Below, piece after piece: positions 53,007 to 61,641 of a stretch of 64,000 nucleotides of DNA. This stretch comes from Paenibacillus sp. R14(2021) (GTDB taxonomy: Bacteria > Bacillota > Bacilli > Paenibacillales > Paenibacillaceae). Every line of letters begins with the position of its first letter. Position 1 is the first letter of the stretch. Below the pieces are notes generated by a model that saw nothing but the letters and a program-made list of their open reading frames with translations, ran no database searches and was not told the DNA's origin. The translations under genes and the position numbers were made by a program. The stretch spans positions 4,459,001-4,523,000 of the forward strand of contig NZ_CP080269.1 in NCBI RefSeq assembly GCF_019431355.1, written 5' to 3'.

Positions 53007-53168
53007 ATGGATTATAAACCGGCCCAATTGGACGGCGCGGCGCTGGCTCAGCTGCAGCAGTTCGAGAGCGAGCTGCGCAAGCAGACCTCGGAGGAAATCA
53101 TAGTCATCGCCTATCAGGCGTCGGGGGATGCCTCGCAGTCGGGAATCAACGCGGCACATCGGGAATAG
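53007..53168 (+). CDS. Small hypothetical protein, 53 residues
   Basis: ATG 53007 follows GAGGAGGG at an ideal distance and gives 53 residues: MDYKPAQLDGAALAQLQQFE at the start, then LRKQTSEEIIVIAYQASGD. The helical first half and good ribosome site support a real gene, but I do not recognise it. It lies 71 bases after pirin and may be cotranscribed. Confidence 0.6.
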   Translation: MDYKPAQLDGAALAQLQQFESELRKQTSEEIIVIAYQASGDASQSGINAAHRE

Positions 53169-53286
53169 AAATCAAGGCGGGGCGCGAACTGTAACAAGTT
53201 CGTGCCTTTTTGCGTGCTATGGGGGCAGGATTCGGCGTTACAGTCGCCGAAGGGTAGTAGGCGACAGCTCGTAAAGGGGAGAGAAA

Positions 53287-53802
53287 ATGATACGTTTGAA
53301 TAGAGGCTTCGCCTTGCTGGCTTGCATGCTCGGCGTCATGCTGCTCCTGGCAGGCTGCGGAGGCAGAAGCGAGACGCCGCTCACCTACTTCGACGGGGTG
53401 CAGTCGACGGATTTGAGCGCCGAGCAGGACGGTGGCAGTGAGGTCCGGCTGGGCATGAGCGAGCAGGAGCTGGTGAAGAGCCAAGGAAAGCCGCTGCGGA
53501 CGCTAAACGACGGCGGGCGGAGCTTTATCTTCATGTACGAGGCGTATCAATATACGTCCATGGACGACGAGGTGCTGGGCTATTCGCTTGGGCCGGCGTC
53601 GAAGACGGCTAAGGGCGTAAAGCTCGGCGATGCCAAGGCAGATGTGGTGAAGATGTACGGAGAGCGCTTCTACACGCGGAGCAAAGGGAAGTCGGACACG
53701 ATCGGCTATATCGATAAAACGAGGCGCAGCGCGCTGGAGTTCGAGCTGAAGAATGGCAAGGTGACAGCGATCAACCTGAATTCGCTTAAAATGTACGAGT
53801 AA
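53287..53802 (+). CDS. Small lipoprotein
   Basis: 171 residues. The signal ends in the lipobox LLAGC (Cys near 24). The mature part contains two SmpA/BLC-like turns (VRLGMSEQELVKSQGKPLRTL and VKLGDAKADVVKMYGERFY), i.e. a duplicated G-x-s-x-x-e-v-x-x-x-G-x-P element. Each is followed by a beta hairpin with aromatic residues. Function unknown. AAGGGGAGAG precedes the ATG. Confidence 0.8.
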   Translation: MIRLNRGFALLACMLGVMLLLAGCGGRSETPLTYFDGVQSTDLSAEQDGGSEVRLGMSEQELVKSQGKPLRTLNDGGRSFIFMYEAYQYTSMDDEVLGYSLGPASKTAKGVKLGDAKADVVKMYGERFYTRSKGKSDTIGYIDKTRRSALEFELKNGKVTAINLNSLKMYE

Positions 53803-53815
53803 AGAGCAAGAGCAT

Positions 53816-53861
53816 AAGGGCAGCCCGGACGTCAATTCTCATTGACGGCGAGGCTGCCCTT
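53816..53861. terminator. Bidirectional terminator
   Basis: AAGGGCAGCC / GGCTGCCCTT arms and an inner GTCAA / TTGAC pair between two converging genes. Confidence 0.8.
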
Positions 53862-53879
53862 ATTTGTGTTCTTCCGCGC

Positions 53880-54515
53880 TCAGGCCATGTCCACGTACAT
53901 CGGACCGAACGTTTCTTCTCTGCCGTCGACCGTCAGCTTCATCTCCAGCGTGTCGCCATCCGCAATCTGGCCTACGCCCGCAGGCGTGCCGGTGAAGAGG
54001 ATATCGCCTGCACCAAGCCCCATGCGCGGGCCGATGAAGTCGATCAATTGCTGAATGGAGAAGATCATATCCAGCGGCGAGCCGGTCTGCACGACTGTAT
54101 CATTCTTAATGAGATTAAAGGTTAACCCGGCTAATGCAGCCTCGCCAGGGTACGGCTGAAACGGGGCCAGAACGGCGGAGCCGAGAAAGCCTTTGGCTAG
54201 CAGCCACGGATGGCGTCTTTCCTTGAGCCCCGTCTGCACGTCGCGCGCGGTGAGATCAAGGCCGAGCGTGATGCCGTCGACGATGTCGGAGACGGTCATG
54301 CCAGGCTTGTAGCCGGCGCCGATGCGCACAACGAGCTCGGCTTCATAATCCACGCTGCCGATCGTTCCCGGCACCGTGATTTTGCCGGTTGCCGGCTGCA
54401 GCGCATGCGTCGGCTTGGCGAAGATCATCGGCTCCTTCGGCACGTCGTTGCCAAGCTCCTTCGCATGAAGGGCATAATTGCGGCCAACGCAATAAATATT
54501 GCGGATGTTTTCCAT
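53880..54515 (-). CDS. Fumarylacetoacetate hydrolase family protein
   Basis: A 211-residue single FAH domain. It begins [17 protein letters not shown]; metal ligands are in [11 protein letters not shown] (Glu pair) and DLTARDVQ (Asp). [12 protein letters not shown] and [14 protein letters not shown] complete the pattern. Members hydrolyse or decarboxylate beta-diketo acids such as acylpyruvates or oxaloacetate. GAGAGGAAGC precedes ATG 54515. Confidence 0.92.
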   Translation of the reverse strand: MENIRNIYCVGRNYALHAKELGNDVPKEPMIFAKPTHALQPATGKITVPGTIGSVDYEAELVVRIGAGYKPGMTVSDIVDGITLGLDLTARDVQTGLKERRHPWLLAKGFLGSAVLAPFQPYPGEAALAGLTFNLIKNDTVVQTGSPLDMIFSIQQLIDFIGPRMGLGAGDILFTGTPAGVGQIADGDTLEMKLTVDGREETFGPMYVDMA

Positions 54516-54708
54516 ATACAGCTTCCTCTCTATTCATAGCGGTCATCTTCTTTGCTTTCATGATAGCATGAATGGCAGCCATGAAGCGAAACCCCACATT
54601 TCTTGCCTCCTCCTAACAAGGGTAATCCGCCCAGATCCGGTGATATTTTAAGGCAGCCAGCGTGAATAGCATCTTAAAAAAGCAAACCTCATTCCTTGAT
54701 TTCGCGCA

Positions 54709-54737
54709 TTGTTGGAAAGGGCTTGGTACATGATAAT
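54709..54737 (+). promoter_or_regulatory. Promoter of the ABC-importer operon
   Basis: TTGTTG (54709-54714), 17 bp, GATAAT (54732-54737), about 25 bases before the ribosome site. Confidence 0.5.
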
Positions 54738-54768
54738 TAGCGTATATTAACCCAAGGGGGATTAACAG

Positions 54769-56124
54769 ATGGTTAAAAAATCGACTAAAACAGCGGCATT
54801 CGCATTGACAGCCGCAGTACTTCTTGTAGGCGCTACCGCTTGCGGAAGCAAAACGGACAGCAACAACTCGGCAAATTCAAATACAAACGCAGGTACGAAC
54901 GGCGGCGGGAATGCAAGCAGCGGCGAGAAAGTGAAAATCACCTTCCAAAACATCTATCCGGATCCGGCGACGCCATCCTATAAAATGCTTCACGAGATTG
55001 TAGACCAATATCAGAAGGACCACTCGAACGTAACGATCGAGCTTGACTCCCTCAATACGGACCAACAGAAGCTGAAGCTCAAAACGCAAGCCGCTTCCAA
55101 AGAAATACCGGACATTACAATCGTGAATCCGGCGGCACAAATGAAGCCTTTCGTAGACGCAAAGCTGTTTGCGCCACTGAACGACATGCTCGACCAGAAC
55201 GGCTTGAAAGATACGTTCCAAAAAGGCCTTCTCGACTATTACAGCTTCGATAATAACGTATACGCGCTGCCTGACGGCAACAACATCGAAGTCGTTTACT
55301 ACAATAAAGACCTGTTCACGCAAGCCGGCATCACGGCAACGCCTACGACGTACGAAGAGCTCGTGGACGACGTGAAGAAGCTGAAAGCGAAAGGCATCAC
55401 GCCAATTGCGATCGGCGAGAAAGATTCTTGGACAGGCTCGTTCTTGTTCATGAACATCCTGCTTCGCACGAACGGCGGCCCTGGCTTCCTGCAGGACGTG
55501 CTGGACGGCAAAAAAACCTTCAAAGACGCGGCGTTTACAGATGCGGTTTCCAAATTCCAAGATCTGATTCAAGCGAAAGCGTTTGAAGAAGGCGCAACGT
55601 CGATCGATTACAACACAGGCGGCAACATCTTCAAAACAGGCAAAGCAGCTATGATGATCATGGGTACGTGGGAAACTGGCGCCATCGACGCTTCTTCCGT
55701 AGGCAGCAAAGTCGGCGTTTTCAAATTCCCGACAGTCGGCGGCAAAGGCGATCCTGACCAATTCATGCTTGCACCAGGCAGCGCGTTCGCGGTATCCGCT
55801 AACAGCAAGCACCTGAAAGAAACGAAGGACTTCCTGAACTACTTCATGACGGAAATGCCGAAGAAACAATTCGAGCTGAAAAACGCAGTCGGCAGCGGCC
55901 AAATCATCACGGGCGACTTCAAAGCGGCAGGCTACTCGCAGCTGGCTCAAGACGTGCTGGGTCTGTTCCAAAACGTTAAAGGCGGCGACCTGGCATTCGA
56001 CAACACGATGAAACCGGCGATCGCGCAAGCTCACCTTTCCAGCATCCAAAACATGTTCGTTCAAAAGGTAGATCCTGCAGCGGTAGCAGCAGAGCACCAA
56101 TCGGCATTCGATTCGAATAAATAA
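54769..56124 (+). CDS. ABC sugar-binding lipoprotein
   Basis: 451 residues. The lipoprotein signal ends in GATAC (Cys near 28), then an Asn/Ser/Gly-rich spacer. The family 1 solute-binding fold is seen: EIVDQYQKDHSNVTIELDSL, IPDITIVNPAAQMKPFVDA, NNIEVVYYNKDLFTQAGITATPTTYEEL, PGSAFAVSANSKHLKETKDFL. AAGGGGG precedes the ATG. It leads an operon with two permeases and is followed by a YesM/YesN pair; a hairpin after its stop may give it higher mRNA level than the permeases. The sugar cannot be read from sequence. Confidence 0.93.
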   Translation: MVKKSTKTAAFALTAAVLLVGATACGSKTDSNNSANSNTNAGTNGGGNASSGEKVKITFQNIYPDPATPSYKMLHEIVDQYQKDHSNVTIELDSLNTDQQKLKLKTQAASKEIPDITIVNPAAQMKPFVDAKLFAPLNDMLDQNGLKDTFQKGLLDYYSFDNNVYALPDGNNIEVVYYNKDLFTQAGITATPTTYEELVDDVKKLKAKGITPIAIGEKDSWTGSFLFMNILLRTNGGPGFLQDVLDGKKTFKDAAFTDAVSKFQDLIQAKAFEEGATSIDYNTGGNIFKTGKAAMMIMGTWETGAIDASSVGSKVGVFKFPTVGGKGDPDQFMLAPGSAFAVSANSKHLKETKDFLNYFMTEMPKKQFELKNAVGSGQIITGDFKAAGYSQLAQDVLGLFQNVKGGDLAFDNTMKPAIAQAHLSSIQNMFVQKVDPAAVAAEHQSAFDSNK

Positions 56125-56148
56125 GGCATGAACGAACAAGTCGATGGT

Positions 56149-56176
56149 GGGTGGAGGCGCTCAGGCTGCTCCACCC
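56149..56176 (+). other. Intercistronic hairpin between binding protein and permeases
   Basis: GGGTGGAG / CTCCACCC stem, no U-tract. Such structures often stabilise the upstream mRNA part or let only some transcripts continue. Confidence 0.5.
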
Positions 56177-56258
56177 TAAATCGGCTTTATTAAATAAAAA
56201 CAGCGGTTCTCTATTAAGAAGCCGATGTTTCATTCTTTACAATCAGGAGGCTACCCCA

Positions 56259-57149
56259 GTGAATGTTTTAAAAGTCCCGGCCCGTACAATCGCCTTATTC
56301 GTCCTGCCGTGTCTGATTATCTATGTCGGTCTTGTATTTGTGCCGATCGTCGTTTCTGTTTACGACAGCCTGCTGGATTGGGACGGCATCAATACGGCGA
56401 AATTCATCGGGTTAGACAACTTTAAAACGATGTTCGCCCATGATGCGAATTTCTGGCCCTCTGTTAGGCGTACCCTGATGTATTCCGTATTTTCGATGGC
56501 TGAAATTCCGGTTTGTCTGTTTGTCGCAGCACTGATGAATCGCTACGTTAAGAAAGCAAACACACTCGTTTCAATTTATTTCGTACCTGTTATCTTGTCC
56601 GTCGTCATCATCGGCCAATTGTGGAAAACCATCTATAATCCAGCGGAGACAGGCGGCATGCTGAACAGCATTCTGATCGCAGTCGGGCTTGACAGCTGGA
56701 CGCACTCTTGGCTCACGGAGCCCAAAATCGCCATTTACGCGCTTTATTTCGTTTCGCTTTGGCAATACTTCGGTTACCATTTGCTCATTCAATTCACGGG
56801 CGTGCAGAACATTCCGCAGGAAGTCTACGAAGCGGCTAAAATCGACGGCGCCGAAGGCTTCAAATCCGACTGGTACATTACGTACCCGATGGCTGTTCCG
56901 ATCTTCAAAATTTCTATCGTACTCGCGTTCATCGGCTCTTTGCAGGCATTCGATCTGGTCTGGGTTATGACCGGCGGCGGTCCTGCGCACGCGACGGATA
57001 CGATCGCATCGCACATGTACAACATGTCCTTCCTGTCGTTCAAATACGGCTACGGAAGCGCGCTTGCAACCTTCCTGGTGTTCGTGTGTCTGGTGTTTAC
57101 GGTCGTTATCAATTTCGTGTTCAAAAAAGTCGAAGCGAAGTACAGCTAG
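56259..57149 (+). CDS. Sugar ABC transporter permease, MalF type
   Basis: 296 residues, GTG start eight bases after AGGAGG. Six membrane helices at about 10-30, 72-93, 105-127, 158-175, 206-228 and 262-284. The EAA loop that docks the ATPase is YEAAKIDGAEGFKSDWYITYPM (about 188-209). The frame is open back to 56151 but has no ribosome site there. Confidence 0.93.
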   Translation: MNVLKVPARTIALFVLPCLIIYVGLVFVPIVVSVYDSLLDWDGINTAKFIGLDNFKTMFAHDANFWPSVRRTLMYSVFSMAEIPVCLFVAALMNRYVKKANTLVSIYFVPVILSVVIIGQLWKTIYNPAETGGMLNSILIAVGLDSWTHSWLTEPKIAIYALYFVSLWQYFGYHLLIQFTGVQNIPQEVYEAAKIDGAEGFKSDWYITYPMAVPIFKISIVLAFIGSLQAFDLVWVMTGGGPAHATDTIASHMYNMSFLSFKYGYGSALATFLVFVCLVFTVVINFVFKKVEAKYS

Positions 57150-57165
57150 AAGGGAGAACGGAATC

Positions 57166-57990
57166 ATGAAGGCAATCTCAAAATGGCTCGTGTATCTACT
57201 TCTCGGGATCCTCGTCATTACGCAAATTTACCCATTGTTTTGGCTGATTATGTACTCGCTCAAGACGAACGAGCAGATCCTTGGATCCAGCTTCTTCTCG
57301 CTGCCGACGTGGCCGCAATGGGGTAACTATAGAGACGCTTACAAGAGCGGTCATTATCTGCAATACCTCGGAAACAGCGTGCTTGTCACGCTCGTGACGC
57401 TGCTATGCGTCATCGTGCTCGCATCCATGGCCGCTTATGCGATCTCGCGTTTCAAATGGAAGCTGGCACCCATCGTTTCGCTCATTTTCCTGCTCGGTAT
57501 GATGATTCCGCTGCAGGCAACGCTGCTGCCGCTGCTGCTCATTTTCAAAAATCTGCATCTTCTCGATACGCGTTGGGCCCTCATTCTACCGTATATCGCG
57601 TTCTCGACGCCGATTGCCGTCTTCATTATGAGCGGCTTCATGAAGGGCATTCCAGCCGAGATCGAAGAATCGGCGTTCATTGACGGTGCAAGCGTCTATC
57701 GGATCTTCCGCAGCATCATCCTGCCAATCTCAGTGCCGCCGATCATGACGGTCGTCATTCTGACGTTCATCACGATTTGGAACGAATATATCATGGCCGC
57801 GACCTTTATCTCGTCCGAGAAGTTGAAAACTCTCCCGTTTGGCATATATACTTTTGTGAGCCAGTACAACGTCAACTATGGCGCAATCGGCGCATTCCTC
57901 GTGCTTGGAGCGCTTCCGGTGCTGATTATCTATTTCACGCTCTCCGAGAAAATTACGAAGGGCATGGTAGCCGGCGCGGTCAAAGGGTAA
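57166..57990 (+). CDS. Sugar ABC transporter permease, MalG type
   Basis: 274 residues with six membrane helices (about 8-29, 71-94, 105-127, 138-157, 184-205, 241-260). The EAA loop is IEESAFIDGASVYRIFRSIILP. AGGGAG precedes ATG 57166. There is no ATP-binding subunit in the operon; as in most Paenibacillus sugar importers a shared MsmX/UgpC-type ATPase elsewhere would serve. Confidence 0.93.
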   Translation: MKAISKWLVYLLLGILVITQIYPLFWLIMYSLKTNEQILGSSFFSLPTWPQWGNYRDAYKSGHYLQYLGNSVLVTLVTLLCVIVLASMAAYAISRFKWKLAPIVSLIFLLGMMIPLQATLLPLLLIFKNLHLLDTRWALILPYIAFSTPIAVFIMSGFMKGIPAEIEESAFIDGASVYRIFRSIILPISVPPIMTVVILTFITIWNEYIMAATFISSEKLKTLPFGIYTFVSQYNVNYGAIGAFLVLGALPVLIIYFTLSEKITKGMVAGAVKG

Positions 57991-58029
57991 TGAGGAAGAG
58001 TGCTGCTGGAGGGAAGGGCGGTATCGCTA

Positions 58030-59859
58030 GTGGCACGTGGATTTCATTCCATTCAATATCGGCTGTTCATGCTGTTTCTGGTCAGCATGTCGGCTATTGT
58101 GCTGACGGTCAGCATTCTGTACTATAACCGGACGACGGTACAATTTCATGAGAAGATCAGCAGCCTCTCGAAGCAGAACGTATCGCAGACGGCAGGGCTG
58201 TTCGATCTTCTTCTGAAAGGGTACGACAGTCTGTCGAAGTCCGTCATCGGCAATAATGATTTGGCTCGTATTTTGAGCAATCCTTCAGTCGACAGCCCTG
58301 CTGTCGATTATTTTAATGATAAGGCCATTACGAATATCTTGGCCGCGGTCTTCCTGTCGAAGGAAGATATTATCGGCATTCATGTTTTGACCGACCAAGG
58401 GAAAGTGTATAACTACGGCAATTACGGCAATGTAATCGATCCTCATTTCGCCGAGAGCAGCTGGTACAGCGAAATCAAGCAGTCGACGGGCGACATGGTC
58501 TGGCTCGGCGTTTATAAGCATTCGATCATTGATCAGGTGGAGAGCGACGCGGTCTTCGCGTTCGGGCGCCCCATCTTCGATTTGAACAATCATAGGCCTG
58601 TCGGCATTGCGCTGTTCGAGACGAGTCCGCAGGCGATCACTGCCGCGATGGACAACCTGAAGCTCGGCGCGCACAGCCAGGTGTACCTGATGTCGAGCAG
58701 CGGCAGCGTAATCTCGACGACCGCTCAGGCGTGGGATGAGCCGTGGCTTGCAAAACTACCGCGTCCAGCGGATGGCATGCCGGTCGTAGCGGAGAGCGAC
58801 GGCCAGCTGGTCGTGGCGTCCATGCTGCCTTATGCCGACTGGACGGTGCTCAGCGTAACGCCGGATCAGGATTTGAACGTGGAGCTGGTGGAGACGAAGC
58901 GGTTTCTAATCATCGTCGGCGCGATTCTCGTCATGGTATCGACGCTGCTGGCGACGATTTTTTCCCGGACCATTTCATCGCCGCTCAAGCGGTTGATTTC
59001 GGAGATGAAGCAGGTCGAGATCGGAAACTTCCGCGGTTCGCTGAACGTGACCTCGTATCAGGAAATCAATATTTTGGTGGCCTCCTTTAATCAGATGGTT
59101 AATCGAATTGCGGAGCTTATCGAGCGAGTGAAGATATCGTCCGTCAGCGAGAAGAACGCGGAGCTGCATGCGCTGCAGTCCCAGGTCAATCCGCATTTTC
59201 TGTACAATACGCTGGACATGATTTATTGGATGCTGGACGAGAAGGGACATGACCGTCTCGGCAAGGTGGTGCTGTCGCTGTCCCGGTTATTCCGCTACAG
59301 CAGCCATTGGGATGAGGGCGCGGCCGTCAGCCTCCGTGAGGAGATCGAGCAGACGAAGCATTATTTGACGATTATCGTGACGCGGCTTGAGGGCAGGCTT
59401 ACCGTCGATGTGGATGCAGCCGATCCGTGGCTGAACATTCCGCTGCCTAAAATGACGCTGCAGCCTATCATCGAGAATGCCGTCAAGCACGGCCTGGAGC
59501 CGCTTGTCGACCGTCCGGGCATGCTGCGCGTGTATACGAAGGAAGCGGAGCGCCATCTGCGTATCATGATCGAGGACAACGGCGTCGGGATGAGTGCGGA
59601 CACGCGCGACCGATTAAACGCGATGCTGAGCCGGCCGGACGGGCCGGTTCGCAGGGAATACGAGGATGAGGGCAGACGAGGCGGCGGCATCGGACTCGTC
59701 AATTTGCAGCGGCGCATTCGCCACATGTACGGCGAAGCTTACGGGCTGGAGCTAAGAAGCGAGCCGAATGTCGGGACGACGGCGATCATAACGGTCCCGC
59801 GGCCGATCACGAAGGAGGGAGGAGCTGTCCATGGAAGTGAGCATTCTTATCACGGATGA
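58030..59859 (+). CDS. YesM-type sensor histidine kinase
   Basis: About 609 residues. TM1 is about 12-32, then an extracellular Cache-like sensor region to about 290 and TM2 (LIIVGAILVMVSTLLATIF), followed by HAMP (SSPLKRLISEMKQVEIGN). The His_kinase motif is ALQSQVNPHFLYNTLDMIYWML near 387 (phospho-His). The ATPase part has LQPIIENAVKHGLEP and EDNGVGMSAD. The start is uncertain: GTG 58030 after GGGCGG, or GTG 58000. It overlaps the response-regulator gene by 29 bases. It likely senses the sugar carried by the adjacent importer. Confidence 0.9.
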   Translation: MARGFHSIQYRLFMLFLVSMSAIVLTVSILYYNRTTVQFHEKISSLSKQNVSQTAGLFDLLLKGYDSLSKSVIGNNDLARILSNPSVDSPAVDYFNDKAITNILAAVFLSKEDIIGIHVLTDQGKVYNYGNYGNVIDPHFAESSWYSEIKQSTGDMVWLGVYKHSIIDQVESDAVFAFGRPIFDLNNHRPVGIALFETSPQAITAAMDNLKLGAHSQVYLMSSSGSVISTTAQAWDEPWLAKLPRPADGMPVVAESDGQLVVASMLPYADWTVLSVTPDQDLNVELVETKRFLIIVGAILVMVSTLLATIFSRTISSPLKRLISEMKQVEIGNFRGSLNVTSYQEINILVASFNQMVNRIAELIERVKISSVSEKNAELHALQSQVNPHFLYNTLDMIYWMLDEKGHDRLGKVVLSLSRLFRYSSHWDEGAAVSLREEIEQTKHYLTIIVTRLEGRLTVDVDAADPWLNIPLPKMTLQPIIENAVKHGLEPLVDRPGMLRVYTKEAERHLRIMIEDNGVGMSADTRDRLNAMLSRPDGPVRREYEDEGRRGGGIGLVNLQRRIRHMYGEAYGLELRSEPNVGTTAIITVPRPITKEGGAVHGSEHSYHG

Positions 59860-61012
59860 CGAGAACGTTATCCGCGAAGGCGTGAAACGAACGATCAAGC
59901 GGGCTTTCCCAGAACATACGGTGCACCTAGCCGCCTCGGCGGAGGAAGCGGTCAAAATCATGGACAGTCATCCTGTCGACATCGTTCTGACCGATATTCT
60001 GATGCCGGGCATTGACGGCCTGGAGTTCATGAAGATGTCACGCCGCAAATACCCCCACGTGAAATGGGTCGTTATTTCGGCGCATTCCGAATTTTCTTTC
60101 GCCCAGAAGGCGGTGCGGCTCGGAGCGAAGGACTATCTGCTGAAGCCGATCGGCAAGGAGCGGCTCGTCGAGCTGATAGACCAGTTGGTCAACGAAGCTA
60201 AGGTCGAGACGAAGCTCTCTCGTGAAGGGGAGATGCTGAAGACGAATTTAAAGTATCTCCGCGAGGCGGTGTTTCAGCGACTGGCCACAGGTCTCGATAC
60301 GGGCAATATCGACATCGAGCCGATTGCCTTGCATTTCCCGCGGTTCAAGCTCATCATGGTGCATATCGAGGAAGCGGTCAAACAGGTGCACCTGGAGCAT
60401 TTTATTATCGAGAACGTGCTCTCCGAGCTGGTCGAGCGCCACGGGCAGGGGTTCGTGGTCAATTTCGACCGGCAAAGCCTGCTAGGCGTCGTTCAGTCCG
60501 AAGGCGCGGAGGCAGAAATGAAGCTGCTTTCGGAGCTCAAGACCCATTTGGGCCACTACTTGAAGGTGCCGTTCCATATTACGTATTCCGGCGAAATCGA
60601 TGATTTTCAGCGCATCGCCGCGGAAGTGAAGTGGCTGCGGCATGCGGCTGGGGCGACGAGCCCGGATGGGCTGGAAGGCAGCGGCGATAAAGCGATCGAG
60701 GTCGCGCTGCAGTATTTGAAGGCGCACTACAACGAGGAGCTGTCGCTGGAGAAAGTTGCTTCCGTCGTGTTCCTGAACCCGATTTATTTCAGCCAGCTGT
60801 TTAAACAAAAGACGGGCCAGGGCTATAAGGACTACGTCATCAGCCTGCGCATCGAGCAGGCCAAGGAGCTGCTGCAGCAGCAGAGCCTGAAGCTTGCGGA
60901 GATCGCGGAACGTATCGGTTACGGCGACGTCAGGCATTTCACGCAGGTGTTCCGCAAGAAGATGAACGTCACGCCAACGGAGTACAGGCAGCAGTTTCTG
61001 GCGGAGCGCTAG
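59831..61012 (+). CDS. YesN-type response regulator with AraC HTH
   Basis: 393 residues. Receiver domain about 1-125: ITDDENVIREG, phospho-Asp in IVLTDILMPGIDGLE, Lys in DYLLKPIGK. The middle region is shorter than in typical 500-residue YesN proteins. AraC HTH at about 290-390: EVALQYLKAHYNEELSLEKVASVVFLNPIYFSQLFKQKTG and LKLAEIAERIGYGDVRHFTQVFRKKMNVTPTEYR. GGAGGGAGGAG precedes ATG 59831. With the kinase it should activate the sugar-importer operon. Confidence 0.92.
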   Translation: MEVSILITDDENVIREGVKRTIKRAFPEHTVHLAASAEEAVKIMDSHPVDIVLTDILMPGIDGLEFMKMSRRKYPHVKWVVISAHSEFSFAQKAVRLGAKDYLLKPIGKERLVELIDQLVNEAKVETKLSREGEMLKTNLKYLREAVFQRLATGLDTGNIDIEPIALHFPRFKLIMVHIEEAVKQVHLEHFIIENVLSELVERHGQGFVVNFDRQSLLGVVQSEGAEAEMKLLSELKTHLGHYLKVPFHITYSGEIDDFQRIAAEVKWLRHAAGATSPDGLEGSGDKAIEVALQYLKAHYNEELSLEKVASVVFLNPIYFSQLFKQKTGQGYKDYVISLRIEQAKELLQQQSLKLAEIAERIGYGDVRHFTQVFRKKMNVTPTEYRQQFLAER

Positions 61013-61069
61013 GGCTGCTGCAGCGTTATAACGTAAGCACGGCACGGCTATCGGAAAGGACGTCTGTTT

Positions 61070-61552
61070 ATGAATGTTCATGCGGAGAAGATGCGGACGG
61101 AGGATGCGGAGTCGATCGTGAAATGGAGATACGAGCAGCCGTATCATTTCTACGATCATGAATCGACGCCTGAAGCCGTCCAGGAACTTCTGGCGGGCAA
61201 CTATTATACGGTATTCGATAATCACGATGGGCTGCTCGGTTTCTATTGCGTGGGCAGCTCGGCCCAAGTTCCGAGCGAAAGTTACGACTATGTGGATTCG
61301 TATCTCGATATCGGACTCGGAATGAGACCTGATCGGACAGGAATGGGGAAAGGGAACGAATTCCTTTCCTTCGTGCTCAGATCGATTAAGGAGCAATATG
61401 CCAATAAGCCTTTGCGATTAACGGTTGCAGCGTTTAATCAGCGAGCTATACGGCTGTATCGACATTTTCAATTCATTGAGACCGCCCAATTTACGAAGGG
61501 TTCAACCGAATTTGTCGTTATGTACAGAGCATCCCAGGGAAACGACGAGTGA
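61070..61552 (+). CDS. GNAT family N-acetyltransferase
   Basis: 160 residues. The acetyl-CoA site is seen as LGMRPDRTGMGKGNEFLSFVL (R/Q-x-x-G-x-G/A in RTGMGKG), followed by LRLTVAAFNQRAIRLYRHFQF, the typical beta5-alpha4 part. Substrate unknown. AAAGGA lies before ATG 61070. It follows the two-component genes by 57 bases. Confidence 0.88.
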   Translation: MNVHAEKMRTEDAESIVKWRYEQPYHFYDHESTPEAVQELLAGNYYTVFDNHDGLLGFYCVGSSAQVPSESYDYVDSYLDIGLGMRPDRTGMGKGNEFLSFVLRSIKEQYANKPLRLTVAAFNQRAIRLYRHFQFIETAQFTKGSTEFVVMYRASQGNDE

Positions 61553-61585
61553 CGATCGTTCCATAATCGCTCCCAAGCATATAAG

Positions 61586-61618
61586 AAGGCCGCCGGACAA
61601 GTCTCCGGCGGCTTTCTT
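61586..61618. terminator. Terminator between converging genes
   Basis: GCCGCCGGA / TCCGGCGGC stem, with AAG / CTT extension. Confidence 0.75.
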
Positions 61619-61641
61619 GCCTATCATGCATGCGGCAGCGC

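Noticed and set aside
54877..56139. 420-codon minus-strand frame opposite the sugar-binding protein
   Set aside because: Antisense shadow; the plus strand encodes a complete lipoprotein in a conserved operon.
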